Below, piece by piece: positions 8,411 to 15,206 of a stretch of 64,000 nt of DNA (position 1 is the first letter of the stretch; every line of letters starts with the position of its first letter). The stretch lies in NCBI RefSeq assembly GCF_902830275.1, contig NZ_CADESW010000028.1:36890-100889 (forward strand), read 5' to 3'. Made by a program: the position numbers and the translations under genes. This DNA is from Burkholderia stagnalis. GTDB taxonomy: Bacteria > Pseudomonadota > Gammaproteobacteria > Burkholderiales > Burkholderiaceae. The notes beneath the pieces were generated by a model. The model searched no databases. It was not told the DNA's origin and saw only the letters and a list, made by a program, of their open reading frames with translations.

Positions 8411-10147
8411 ATGAAAGCTTCCCGTTTCTTTATCGGCACCCTGAAAGAAGCACCCGCCGACGCAGAGATCGTCAGCCACAAGCTGATGGTGCGCGCCGGC
8501 ATGATCCGTCGCGTCGCCGGCGGCATCTATAACTACCTGCCGGTCGGGCTGCGTTCGATTCGCAAGGTCGAGGCGATCGTGCGCGAGGAAATGAACCGGG
8601 CGGGCGCGATCGAGCTGCTGATGCCGGCGGTGCAGCCGGCCGAGCTGTGGCAGGAGTCGGGCCGCTGGGAGCAGTACGGCCCCGAGCTGCTGCGCTTCAA
8701 GGACCGCAAGGACAACGACTTCGTGATCGGGCCCACGCACGAGGAAGTGATCACCGACATCGCGCGCAACCAGATCCGCAGCTACCGGCAGATGCCGGTG
8801 AACTTCTACCAGATCCAGACGAAGTTCCGCGACGAGATCCGTCCGCGTTTCGGCGTGATGCGCGGCCGCGAATTCGTCATGAAGGACGCATACTCGTTCG
8901 ACAAGGACGCCGACGGCCTGAACGAGTCGTATCGCAAGATGTATGACGCATACGTGCGCATCTTCACGCGCCTCGGCCTCGAGTTCCGGCCGGTCGCGGC
9001 CGACAGCGGCTCGATCGGCGGCAACTTCTCGCACGAGTTCCACGTGATCGCCGACACCGGCGAGGACTCGATCGCCTATTGCCCGACCTCCGAATTCGCG
9101 GCGAACGTCGAGGCAGCCGAGGCGCTGCCGCTGATCGCCGAGCGCGCGGCCGCCGCCGAGCCGATGGCGAAGGTGGCGACGCCGGGCAAGGCGAAGTGCG
9201 AGGCCGTTGCCGAACTGATGGGCATTCCGCTCGCGCGCACGATCAAGTCGATCGTGCTCGCGACCGACAACGAAGGCGCCGAGCCGACGATCTGGCTGCT
9301 GATGCTGCGCGGCGATCACGACCTCAACGAGGTCAAGGTGTCGAAGCTGCCGGGCCTGAAGAACCACCGCTTCGCGACCGAGCAGGAAATCGTCGAGTGG
9401 TTCGGCACGCCGCCGGGCTACCTCGGCCCGATCGGCACGAAGAAGCCGGTGAAGGTGATCGCCGATCGCACGGTTGCGAACATGAGCGATTTCGTCGTCG
9501 GCGCGAACGAGGTCGACTATCACATCGCCGGCGTGAACTGGGGCCGCGACCTGCCGGAGCCGGACGTCGCCGACATCCGCAACGTGCAGAAGGGCGACCC
9601 GTCGCCGGACGGCAAGGGCGTGATCGACATCTGCCGCGGCATCGAGGTCGGCCACGTGTTCCAGCTCGGCACCAAGTACTCGGAAGCGATGGGCGCGACG
9701 TTCATCGACGAGTCGGGCAAGCCGCAGCCGATGCTGATGGGCTGCTATGGCGTCGGCATCACGCGCATTCTCGGTGCGGCGATCGAACAGAACTTCGACG
9801 AGCGCGGCATCATCTGGCCGGAGTCGATCGCGCCGTTCGAAGTCGTGCTGTGCCCGATGGGCTACGACCGCAGCGACGCGGTGCGCGAGACGGCCGACAA
9901 GCTGTACGCGGAGCTGGCCGCGGCCGGCATCGACGTGATCCTCGACGACCGCGGCGAGCGCCCGGGCGTGATGTTCGCCGACTGGGAGCTGATCGGCGTG
10001 CCGCATCGCCTCGTGATCGGCGAGCGCGGCCTGAAGGAAGGCAAGATCGAGTACCAGGGCCGCCGCGATACCGAAGCGACGCTGCTGCCGGCCGACACGG
10101 CCGCGGCGACGGTCGCGGAGAAGATTCGCGCCGCGCTCGCGCGCTGA
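8411..10147 (+). CDS. proS: Prolyl-tRNA synthetase
   Basis: ProS charges tRNA-Pro. The 578-residue protein is the bacterial type: class II catalytic core (motif 1 near residues 45-80; motif 2 within FRDEIRPRFGVMRGREF), an inserted editing (INS) domain at about 225-390 that hydrolyses Ala-tRNA-Pro, and a C-terminal anticodon-binding domain (about 475-578). A GGAA site precedes the ATG by eight bases. marC follows after 21 bases. Confidence 0.98.
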   Translation: MKASRFFIGTLKEAPADAEIVSHKLMVRAGMIRRVAGGIYNYLPVGLRSIRKVEAIVREEMNRAGAIELLMPAVQPAELWQESGRWEQYGPELLRFKDRKDNDFVIGPTHEEVITDIARNQIRSYRQMPVNFYQIQTKFRDEIRPRFGVMRGREFVMKDAYSFDKDADGLNESYRKMYDAYVRIFTRLGLEFRPVAADSGSIGGNFSHEFHVIADTGEDSIAYCPTSEFAANVEAAEALPLIAERAAAAEPMAKVATPGKAKCEAVAELMGIPLARTIKSIVLATDNEGAEPTIWLLMLRGDHDLNEVKVSKLPGLKNHRFATEQEIVEWFGTPPGYLGPIGTKKPVKVIADRTVANMSDFVVGANEVDYHIAGVNWGRDLPEPDVADIRNVQKGDPSPDGKGVIDICRGIEVGHVFQLGTKYSEAMGATFIDESGKPQPMLMGCYGVGITRILGAAIEQNFDERGIIWPESIAPFEVVLCPMGYDRSDAVRETADKLYAELAAAGIDVILDDRGERPGVMFADWELIGVPHRLVIGERGLKEGKIEYQGRRDTEATLLPADTAAATVAEKIRAALAR

Positions 10148-10168
10148 GCCTGACGCCCGGAGGACACG

Positions 10169-10771
10169 GTGGAATACACCTTCCTGTCGGCCACCGTGCT
10201 TCTCGTGCTGATCACCGATCCGCTCGGCAACATCCCGCTGTTCATCTCGGCGATGCGGGATGTGCCGCGCGAGCGGCGCGTGAAGCTGATCCTGCGCGAG
10301 GTCGGGATCGCGTTCGTGATCCTGCTGTTCTTCATGGTCGTGGGCGACCGCTTCCTGCGGATGATGAACCTCACCGACCTGTCGCTGCGGCTCGGCGGCG
10401 GCATCGTGCTGTTCCTGATCGCGCTGCGGATGATCTTCCCGCACCCGGACGGCGCGCTCGGCAGCGATCCGCGCGCGGGCGGCGAGCCGTTCATCGTGCC
10501 GCTCGCGATTCCGGCGCTGGCCGGGCCGTCGGCGCTCGCGACGGTGATGCTGCTGACGTCGCAGGCGCCCGGCAAGATGCTCGAATGGGCCGGCGCGCTG
10601 ACGGTCACGATGATCGTCTGTGCGGTGACGCTGGTGCTGGCCGAACGGATCCAGCAGTGGCTCGGCGAGCGGACGGTCGCGGCGTTCGAGCGGCTGATGG
10701 GCCTCGTGCTCGTCGCGATCTCGGTCGAGATGATGCTGGGCGGAATCCGCGCGTTCGTACACCAGCTGTAG
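10169..10771 (+). CDS. MarC-family integral membrane protein
   Basis: This is a 200-residue inner-membrane protein with about six predicted transmembrane helices and the family's early ITDPLGNIPLF motif. MarC proteins are widespread; the proposed role in multidrug resistance has not held up, so the function is unknown. The start is a GTG at 10169 with a GGAGG site six bases upstream. It is probably co-transcribed with proS. Confidence 0.88.
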   Translation: MEYTFLSATVLLVLITDPLGNIPLFISAMRDVPRERRVKLILREVGIAFVILLFFMVVGDRFLRMMNLTDLSLRLGGGIVLFLIALRMIFPHPDGALGSDPRAGGEPFIVPLAIPALAGPSALATVMLLTSQAPGKMLEWAGALTVTMIVCAVTLVLAERIQQWLGERTVAAFERLMGLVLVAISVEMMLGGIRAFVHQL

Positions 10772-10790
10772 TCGGGCGGCACACCAATGA

Positions 10791-10829
10791 AAAAGCGGCG
10801 CTCCGGGCAATCCGGAGCGCCGCTTTTTT
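10791..10829 (+). terminator. Intrinsic terminator after marC
   Basis: A long stem (about 16 base pairs, AAAAGCGGCGCTCCGG with its complement) ends in a run of T. The flanking A and T runs make it potentially bidirectional, serving the convergent hpt gene as well. Confidence 0.9.
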
Positions 10830-10848
10830 CATGCGGATCGCGCGGGCG

Positions 10849-11400
10849 TCAGACGTTCGCGGTCAGCGCGCGGATCGTCGGCAGGTTGCGCCAGTAGCCC
10901 TTTGCGTCCATCCCGCAGCCGAACACGTAGCGGTCGGGCACCGCGAAGCCGCAGAAATCCGGGTGCAGCGGCTTGGCCTTCGCGAGCGTCTTCTCGCACA
11001 GCACCGCCGACATGAAGCGCTTCGCGCCCATCTCGAGGATGCGGTCGCGGATCGCGGCCATCGTTTCGCCTTCGTCGAGGATGTCGTCGAGCACGAGCAC
11101 GATGCGGTCCTTCACCGATTCGCGCGGCGCGACACGCCAGTGCATCTCCGGGCTGCCCTGCGTCGTGTTGCGGTAGCGGGTCAGGTGGATGTAGTCGAAC
11201 TCGAGCGGGAAATCGAGATGCGGCAGCAGCATCCCGGTAAACACCGCGGCGCCGCCCATCACCGAGAGGACGAGCGGGAACGCGTCGCCGATCTCGGCGC
11301 GGATCGCGTCGGCCATCCGGGCGATCGACGCGTTGACGGCGTCGGCCGAGACGATCTCTTCGGAGTGGTCGAAAATGTGGAGGGCTTCTTCGCGGTTCAT
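10849..11400 (-). CDS. hpt: Hypoxanthine-guanine phosphoribosyltransferase
   Basis: This purine salvage enzyme converts hypoxanthine or guanine with PRPP to IMP or GMP. The 183-residue protein has the PRPP-binding loop VLVLDDILDEGET and a C-terminal region with PDRYVFGCGMD. I use the ATG at 11400, which gives the N-terminus MNREEALHIF. A nine-residue upstream extension is possible. It lies 94 bases downstream of ffh on the same strand. Confidence 0.93.
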   Translation of the reverse strand: MNREEALHIFDHSEEIVSADAVNASIARMADAIRAEIGDAFPLVLSVMGGAAVFTGMLLPHLDFPLEFDYIHLTRYRNTTQGSPEMHWRVAPRESVKDRIVLVLDDILDEGETMAAIRDRILEMGAKRFMSAVLCEKTLAKAKPLHPDFCGFAVPDRYVFGCGMDAKGYWRNLPTIRALTANV

Positions 11401-11494
11401 GGGTTCTGGCGGGCAGTCGGTATACAAATAAGAATGAAGCAGATCGGGCGGCGCGCGCTACAGCAAAAACCCGCGCGCCGGCCGACGGGCGGAA

Positions 11495-12862
11495 TCAGCG
11501 CAGGCCGGGCATCATGCCCTTCAGGCCGCGCATCATCTTCTGCATGTTGCCGCCCTTCAGCTTCTTCATCATCGTACGCATCTGGTCGTACTGGTTCAGC
11601 ATCCGGTTGACTTCCTGCACCGGCACGCCCGCGCCGGCGGCAATGCGGCGCTTGCGCGTCGCCTTGATGATCTCGGGCTTCGCGCGCTCGGCGGGCGTCA
11701 TCGAGCTGATGATCCCTTCCATCCGGCGGATCTGCTTTTCGGCCTGGCCCATGTCGGCGCCGGCGGCCGCCTGCTGGAACTGCGCGGGCAATTTATCCAT
11801 CAGCGACGACAGGCCGCCCATGTTCTTCATCTGCGAGATCTGCGCGCGGAAATCGTTCAGGTCGAAGTCGCCGCCTTTCTTGACCTTGTCGGCGAGCTTC
11901 TGCGCGGCCTGCACGTCGACGCCGCGCTGCGCCTCCTCGACGAGCGCGAGGATGTCGCCCATGCCGAGGATCCGGTTCGCCATCCGGTCGGGATGGAAGA
12001 TCTCGAGGCCGTCGAGCTTCTCGGCGACGCCGACGAACTTGATCGGCTTGCCCGTGATGTGGCGCACCGACAGCGCGGCGCCGCCGCGCGAATCGCCGTC
12101 GAGCTTGGTCAGCACGACGCCCGTGAGCGGCAGCGCGTCGTTGAACGCTTTCGCGGTATTGACGGCATCCTGGCCGAGCATCGCGTCGACGACGAACAGC
12201 GTTTCGGCCGGCTTCAGCGTGCCGTGCAGCGCCGCGATCTCCTGCATCATCGCTTCGTCGATGCCGAGACGGCCGGCCGTATCGACGATCAGCACGTCAT
12301 GGTAGTGGCGCTTCGCCCAGTCGACCGCGGCGACCGCGATGTCGACCGGCTTCTGGTCCGGCGTGGACGGGAAGAAGTCGGCGCCGACCTGTTCGCTCAC
12401 CGTTTTCAGCTGCATGATCGCGGCGGGACGGTACACGTCGCACGACACGGTCAGCACCTTTTTCTTGTACTTCTCGCGCAGCAGCTTCGCGAGCTTGCCG
12501 ACGGTCGTGGTCTTGCCCGCGCCCTGCAGGCCGGCCATCAGGATCACCGCGGGCGGCGTGACGGCGAGGTTCAGCTCGGCGGCCTTGCCTTCGTAGTCGC
12601 CGCCGATCACGGCGGTCAGTTCCTTCTGGACCACGCCGACGAGCGCCTGGCCCGGCGACAGGCTGCTGATCACTTCCTCGCCGAGCGCCTTTTCCTTGAC
12701 CTTGGCGATGAATTCGCGGACGACGGGCAGCGCGACGTCGGCTTCGAGGAGCGCAAGACGCACCTCGCGGAGCATCTCCTGCGTGTTCGCCTCGGTAAGC
12801 CGGGCCTCGCCGCGCAGCGTCTTGACGACGCGCGCCATCCGTTGAGTGAGATTGTCGAGCAT
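11495..12862 (-). CDS. ffh: Signal recognition particle protein Ffh
   Basis: Ffh with 4.5S RNA brings ribosomes making membrane proteins to FtsY. The 455-residue protein has the N domain, the G domain with GLQGAGKTTTVGKLA and DTAGRLGIDE, and a methionine-rich M domain (about 300-455) ending KGMMPGLR, which binds RNA and signal sequences. Length is normal. It diverges from the cytochrome assembly gene across 87 bases. Confidence 0.98.
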   Translation of the reverse strand: MLDNLTQRMARVVKTLRGEARLTEANTQEMLREVRLALLEADVALPVVREFIAKVKEKALGEEVISSLSPGQALVGVVQKELTAVIGGDYEGKAAELNLAVTPPAVILMAGLQGAGKTTTVGKLAKLLREKYKKKVLTVSCDVYRPAAIMQLKTVSEQVGADFFPSTPDQKPVDIAVAAVDWAKRHYHDVLIVDTAGRLGIDEAMMQEIAALHGTLKPAETLFVVDAMLGQDAVNTAKAFNDALPLTGVVLTKLDGDSRGGAALSVRHITGKPIKFVGVAEKLDGLEIFHPDRMANRILGMGDILALVEEAQRGVDVQAAQKLADKVKKGGDFDLNDFRAQISQMKNMGGLSSLMDKLPAQFQQAAAGADMGQAEKQIRRMEGIISSMTPAERAKPEIIKATRKRRIAAGAGVPVQEVNRMLNQYDQMRTMMKKLKGGNMQKMMRGLKGMMPGLR

Positions 12863-12949
12863 GGGGAGCGATGGACAGTGGGGCCCGAAGGCGCGGCGGG
12901 CTGAACAAGGGAGCCGTCGCGGGAAGGGGGCCTAGTGTAAACTTCGAAC

Positions 12950-13846
12950 ATGGATATTGTACTGTATGCCCTCACCGCATTCCTGTACGGCGGCCTCGCC
13001 GTCGCAGGCTGGCGCGCGCACCGCCAGGGCGCCGCAGCGCCGCTCGTCGCGAGCGTGCCGGCCGTGCCGGTTCCCGCGTCCGCCGCGTCCGGCATGAGCG
13101 GGGCGGGCCGCGCGCTGCTGTTCGCCGCGCTGGTTGCGCACGGCGTGCTGCTCCACATGACGATCTTCCCGCACGACGCGATGGTGTTCGGCTTCGCGTT
13201 CGCGCTGTCCGCGATGTTCTGGCTCGGCGCCGGCATCTACTGGATCGAGAGCTTCTTCTTCCCGCTCGACAGCCTGCGCCTGCTCGTGCTGCCGCTTGCG
13301 TGCGGCGCGTCGCTGCTGCCGCTCGTGTTCGGCGGCGTGCGGGTGCTGCCTTATGCCGCAGCGCCGCTGTTCAAGCTGCACTTCCTGATCGCGAACATTG
13401 CGTACGGGCTGTTCGCGATCGCGGCGCTGCACGCGGTCCTGATGCTGATGGTCGAGCGGCGCCTGCAGTCGCTGCGCAGCGGCGGGCGCGACGGCTCGAC
13501 GGGCTGGATCGCGAGCTGGCTCGAGACGCTGCCGCCGCTGCTCACGCTCGAGAAGCTGCTGTTCCGCCTGATCGGCGCGGGCTTTGTGCTGCTGACGCTG
13601 ACGCTCGCGTCCGGGATCCTGTTCAGCGAGCAGGTCGACGCGCGCGCGTTGCGGCTCGACCACAAGACCGTGTTCGCGATCGTGTCGTGGCTGATGTTCG
13701 GCGCGCTGCTGGTCGCGCGCCGGACGTCGGGCTGGCGCGGGCGCGGCGCCGCGCGCTGGGTGCTCGCGTCGTTCGGCGCGCTGCTGCTCGCGTATGTCGG
13801 CAGCCGGTTCGTATTCGAGGTGCTGCTGCACCGCTCCGTGGTTTGA
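12950..13846 (+). CDS. CcsA/HemX-type cytochrome c assembly membrane protein (YpjD-like)
   Basis: This 298-residue polytopic protein has about eight hydrophobic segments and conserved-looking histidines in membrane context, for example HGVLLHMTIF and the FLIANIAYGLF segment. It matches the cytochrome c assembly (CcsA/HemX) family found next to ffh in proteobacteria. A direct role in haem handling is family-based inference. Two small genes follow closely, with gaps of 14 bases and then a four-base overlap, suggesting one operon with ampD. Confidence 0.85.
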   Translation: MDIVLYALTAFLYGGLAVAGWRAHRQGAAAPLVASVPAVPVPASAASGMSGAGRALLFAALVAHGVLLHMTIFPHDAMVFGFAFALSAMFWLGAGIYWIESFFFPLDSLRLLVLPLACGASLLPLVFGGVRVLPYAAAPLFKLHFLIANIAYGLFAIAALHAVLMLMVERRLQSLRSGGRDGSTGWIASWLETLPPLLTLEKLLFRLIGAGFVLLTLTLASGILFSEQVDARALRLDHKTVFAIVSWLMFGALLVARRTSGWRGRGAARWVLASFGALLLAYVGSRFVFEVLLHRSVV

Positions 13847-13860
13847 TCGACTGACTTTCG

Positions 13861-14169
13861 ATGCGACAGATTCTTCTCCTCATCCTGCTGTTCTTCGCGA
13901 CCTCGTGGGTCGCGCGCAAGCTGCGCCAGGCACAGGCGCGCGCCGGGCGCGACGCGGGGCCGGGCGGCGCTGCGCCGGGCCACGGCGGCGGTGCGGGCGC
14001 CACGCGCGCCGGCGGTGCGCAGTCGCTCCCCGAGCCGATGGTGCGCTGTGCCGAATGCGGCGTGCACGCACCGAAGGGCGACGCGATCGTCGCGGGCGGC
14101 GAAACCTTCTGCAGCGCCGAGCACGCGCAGCGCCACGCCGCACGCGCGAGCGACCGCGACGCGCGATGA
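13861..14169 (+). CDS. PP0621-family small membrane-anchored protein
   Basis: The 102-residue protein has one N-terminal hydrophobic helix (about residues 4-18), a glycine/alanine-rich linker, and a C-terminal zinc-ribbon-like knuckle with VRCAECG, then CSAEH some 18 residues later. Function is unknown. Its stop codon overlaps the ampD start, so translational coupling with ampD is likely. Confidence 0.82.
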   Translation: MRQILLLILLFFATSWVARKLRQAQARAGRDAGPGGAAPGHGGGAGATRAGGAQSLPEPMVRCAECGVHAPKGDAIVAGGETFCSAEHAQRHAARASDRDAR

Positions 14170-14756
14170 GCGGCGGGGCATCCCTTTCGATCGACGCACA
14201 CGGCTGGGTGCGCGAAGCGCGCCATGCGCCGTCGCCGAACTTCGAGGCGCGGCCCGCGGGTGCGGTGCCGACGCTCGTCGTCGTCCACAACATCAGCCTG
14301 CCGCCCGGCGAGTTCGGCGGCGACGCGATCGAGGCGCTGTTCCTGAATCGCCTCGACTGCGACGCGCACCCTTATTACCAGGCCCATCTGCGCGGCGTGC
14401 GCGTGTCCGCGCACTTCCTGGTCCGCCGCGACGGCGAGCTCGTGCAGTTCGTGTCGTGCGACGAACGGGCGTGGCATGCGGGCGCGTCCGATTTCTTCGG
14501 CCGGCCGCGCTGCAACGACTTTTCGATCGGCATCGAGCTCGAGGGCGCGGACGACGTGCCGTTCGAGGCCGCGCAATATGCGACGCTCGCCGCGCTCGCG
14601 CGCACGCTCGCCGGCCGCTATCCGGTCGATGCGATCGCCGGTCACGCCGACGTCGCGCCGGGCCGCAAGACCGACCCCGGTCCGCACTTCGATTGGCAAC
14701 GCTTCGCGAGCGATGCCGGCTTTTCCGCCGAATACTTTCCTTACCGGCAGCACTGA
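14166..14756 (+). CDS. ampD: 1,6-anhydro-N-acetylmuramyl-L-alanine amidase AmpD
   Basis: AmpD is a cytoplasmic zinc amidase that cleaves the peptide from anhydro-muropeptides during cell-wall recycling. Its loss derepresses AmpC-type beta-lactamases in many species. The 196-residue protein has the amidase_2 fold with VVHNISLPPGEFG, RAWHAG and GHADVAPGRKTDPG, which contain the expected zinc-ligand histidines and aspartate. There is no signal peptide, as expected for AmpD. The ATG at 14166 overlaps the preceding stop (ATGA). Confidence 0.93.
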   Translation: MSGGASLSIDAHGWVREARHAPSPNFEARPAGAVPTLVVVHNISLPPGEFGGDAIEALFLNRLDCDAHPYYQAHLRGVRVSAHFLVRRDGELVQFVSCDERAWHAGASDFFGRPRCNDFSIGIELEGADDVPFEAAQYATLAALARTLAGRYPVDAIAGHADVAPGRKTDPGPHFDWQRFASDAGFSAEYFPYRQH

Positions 14757-14758
14757 TC

Positions 14759-14790
14759 GCGGGGTTTTTCGACCCGCAAATTTTTTTTCT
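14759..14790 (+). terminator. Intrinsic terminator after ampD
   Basis: The stem GCGGG/CCCGC encloses a T-rich loop and is followed by AAA and a run of eight T, three bases after the ampD stop. Confidence 0.65.
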
Positions 14791-14854
14791 CCGACCAATG
14801 CCTTGCCGCGCCTGCGCGCGAGCGATGTCAAGGCCTTTGGCGCAAATTATCCAG

Positions 14855-14883
14855 TTGGACGACGTCCGAATGTCCACTATACT
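14855..14883 (+). promoter_or_regulatory. nrdA promoter
   Basis: A TTGGAC box (14855-14860) and a TATACT box (14878-14883) lie 17 bases apart. Predicted transcription starts near 14890, leaving a leader of about 317 bases before nrdA. The upstream NrdR box overlaps the -10 element. Confidence 0.8.
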
Positions 14884-14888
14884 TGGTG
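14873..14888 (+). promoter_or_regulatory. NrdR box 1 (overlaps -10)
   Basis: TCCACTATACTTGGTG resembles the NrdR consensus (ACAC-WATATATW-GTGT) and covers the -10 box, so bound NrdR would block RNA polymerase. It lies 32 bases, three helical turns, from box 2. Confidence 0.75.
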
Positions 14889-14904
14889 CCAGTTGAGCAG
14901 TTCT

Positions 14905-14920
14905 GCACTAGATATAGTGT
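14905..14920 (+). promoter_or_regulatory. NrdR box 2
   Basis: GCACTAGATATAGTGT is a near-perfect dyad (CACTA...TAGTG) close to the NrdR consensus. The 32-base spacing to box 1 is the paired-box geometry typical of NrdR-regulated ribonucleotide reductase promoters. nrdR itself is not in the window. Confidence 0.85.
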
Positions 14921-14967
14921 GTGTCGCAGGGAAAACCCGGGCGACACGAACCGGCGGGCAACGCCGG
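14921..14967 (+). promoter_or_regulatory. Structured nrdA leader (two hairpins)
   Basis: The first hairpin pairs GTGTCGC (14921-14927) with GCGACAC (14941-14947), with an inner GGG-AAAA-CCC. The second pairs CCGGCG (14951-14956) with CGCCGG (14962-14967). Neither is followed by a T run. The rest of the leader, to 15206, shows no gene that I can support. Confidence 0.5.
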
Positions 14968-15206
14968 CGGACAGAGTTCTCAGGGCGACGCGTCAGGCCG
15001 GCGGTCCGGGCGTCGCGATCAGCGCAGCGAGTGTCGACGGGGCACAGGACACATGACGAAGCACCACACCGGATCACGTGCAGCACGACGGACGAACCGG
15101 CCCCCTCGACACATCGCTCGCGTCTTACCGCTCGCGCACCGCATTGCGCAGCGATCGTTTTAATCCGCGGTTCCCCCCGCATCACCCAACACCAGGAGCT
15201 TTGCAC

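Noticed and set aside
14884..15206. Cobalamin riboswitch in the long nrdA leader
   Set aside because: NrdA is the class Ia type, which does not need B12, and the conserved B12-box segments and pseudoknot were not found. NrdR boxes explain control better.
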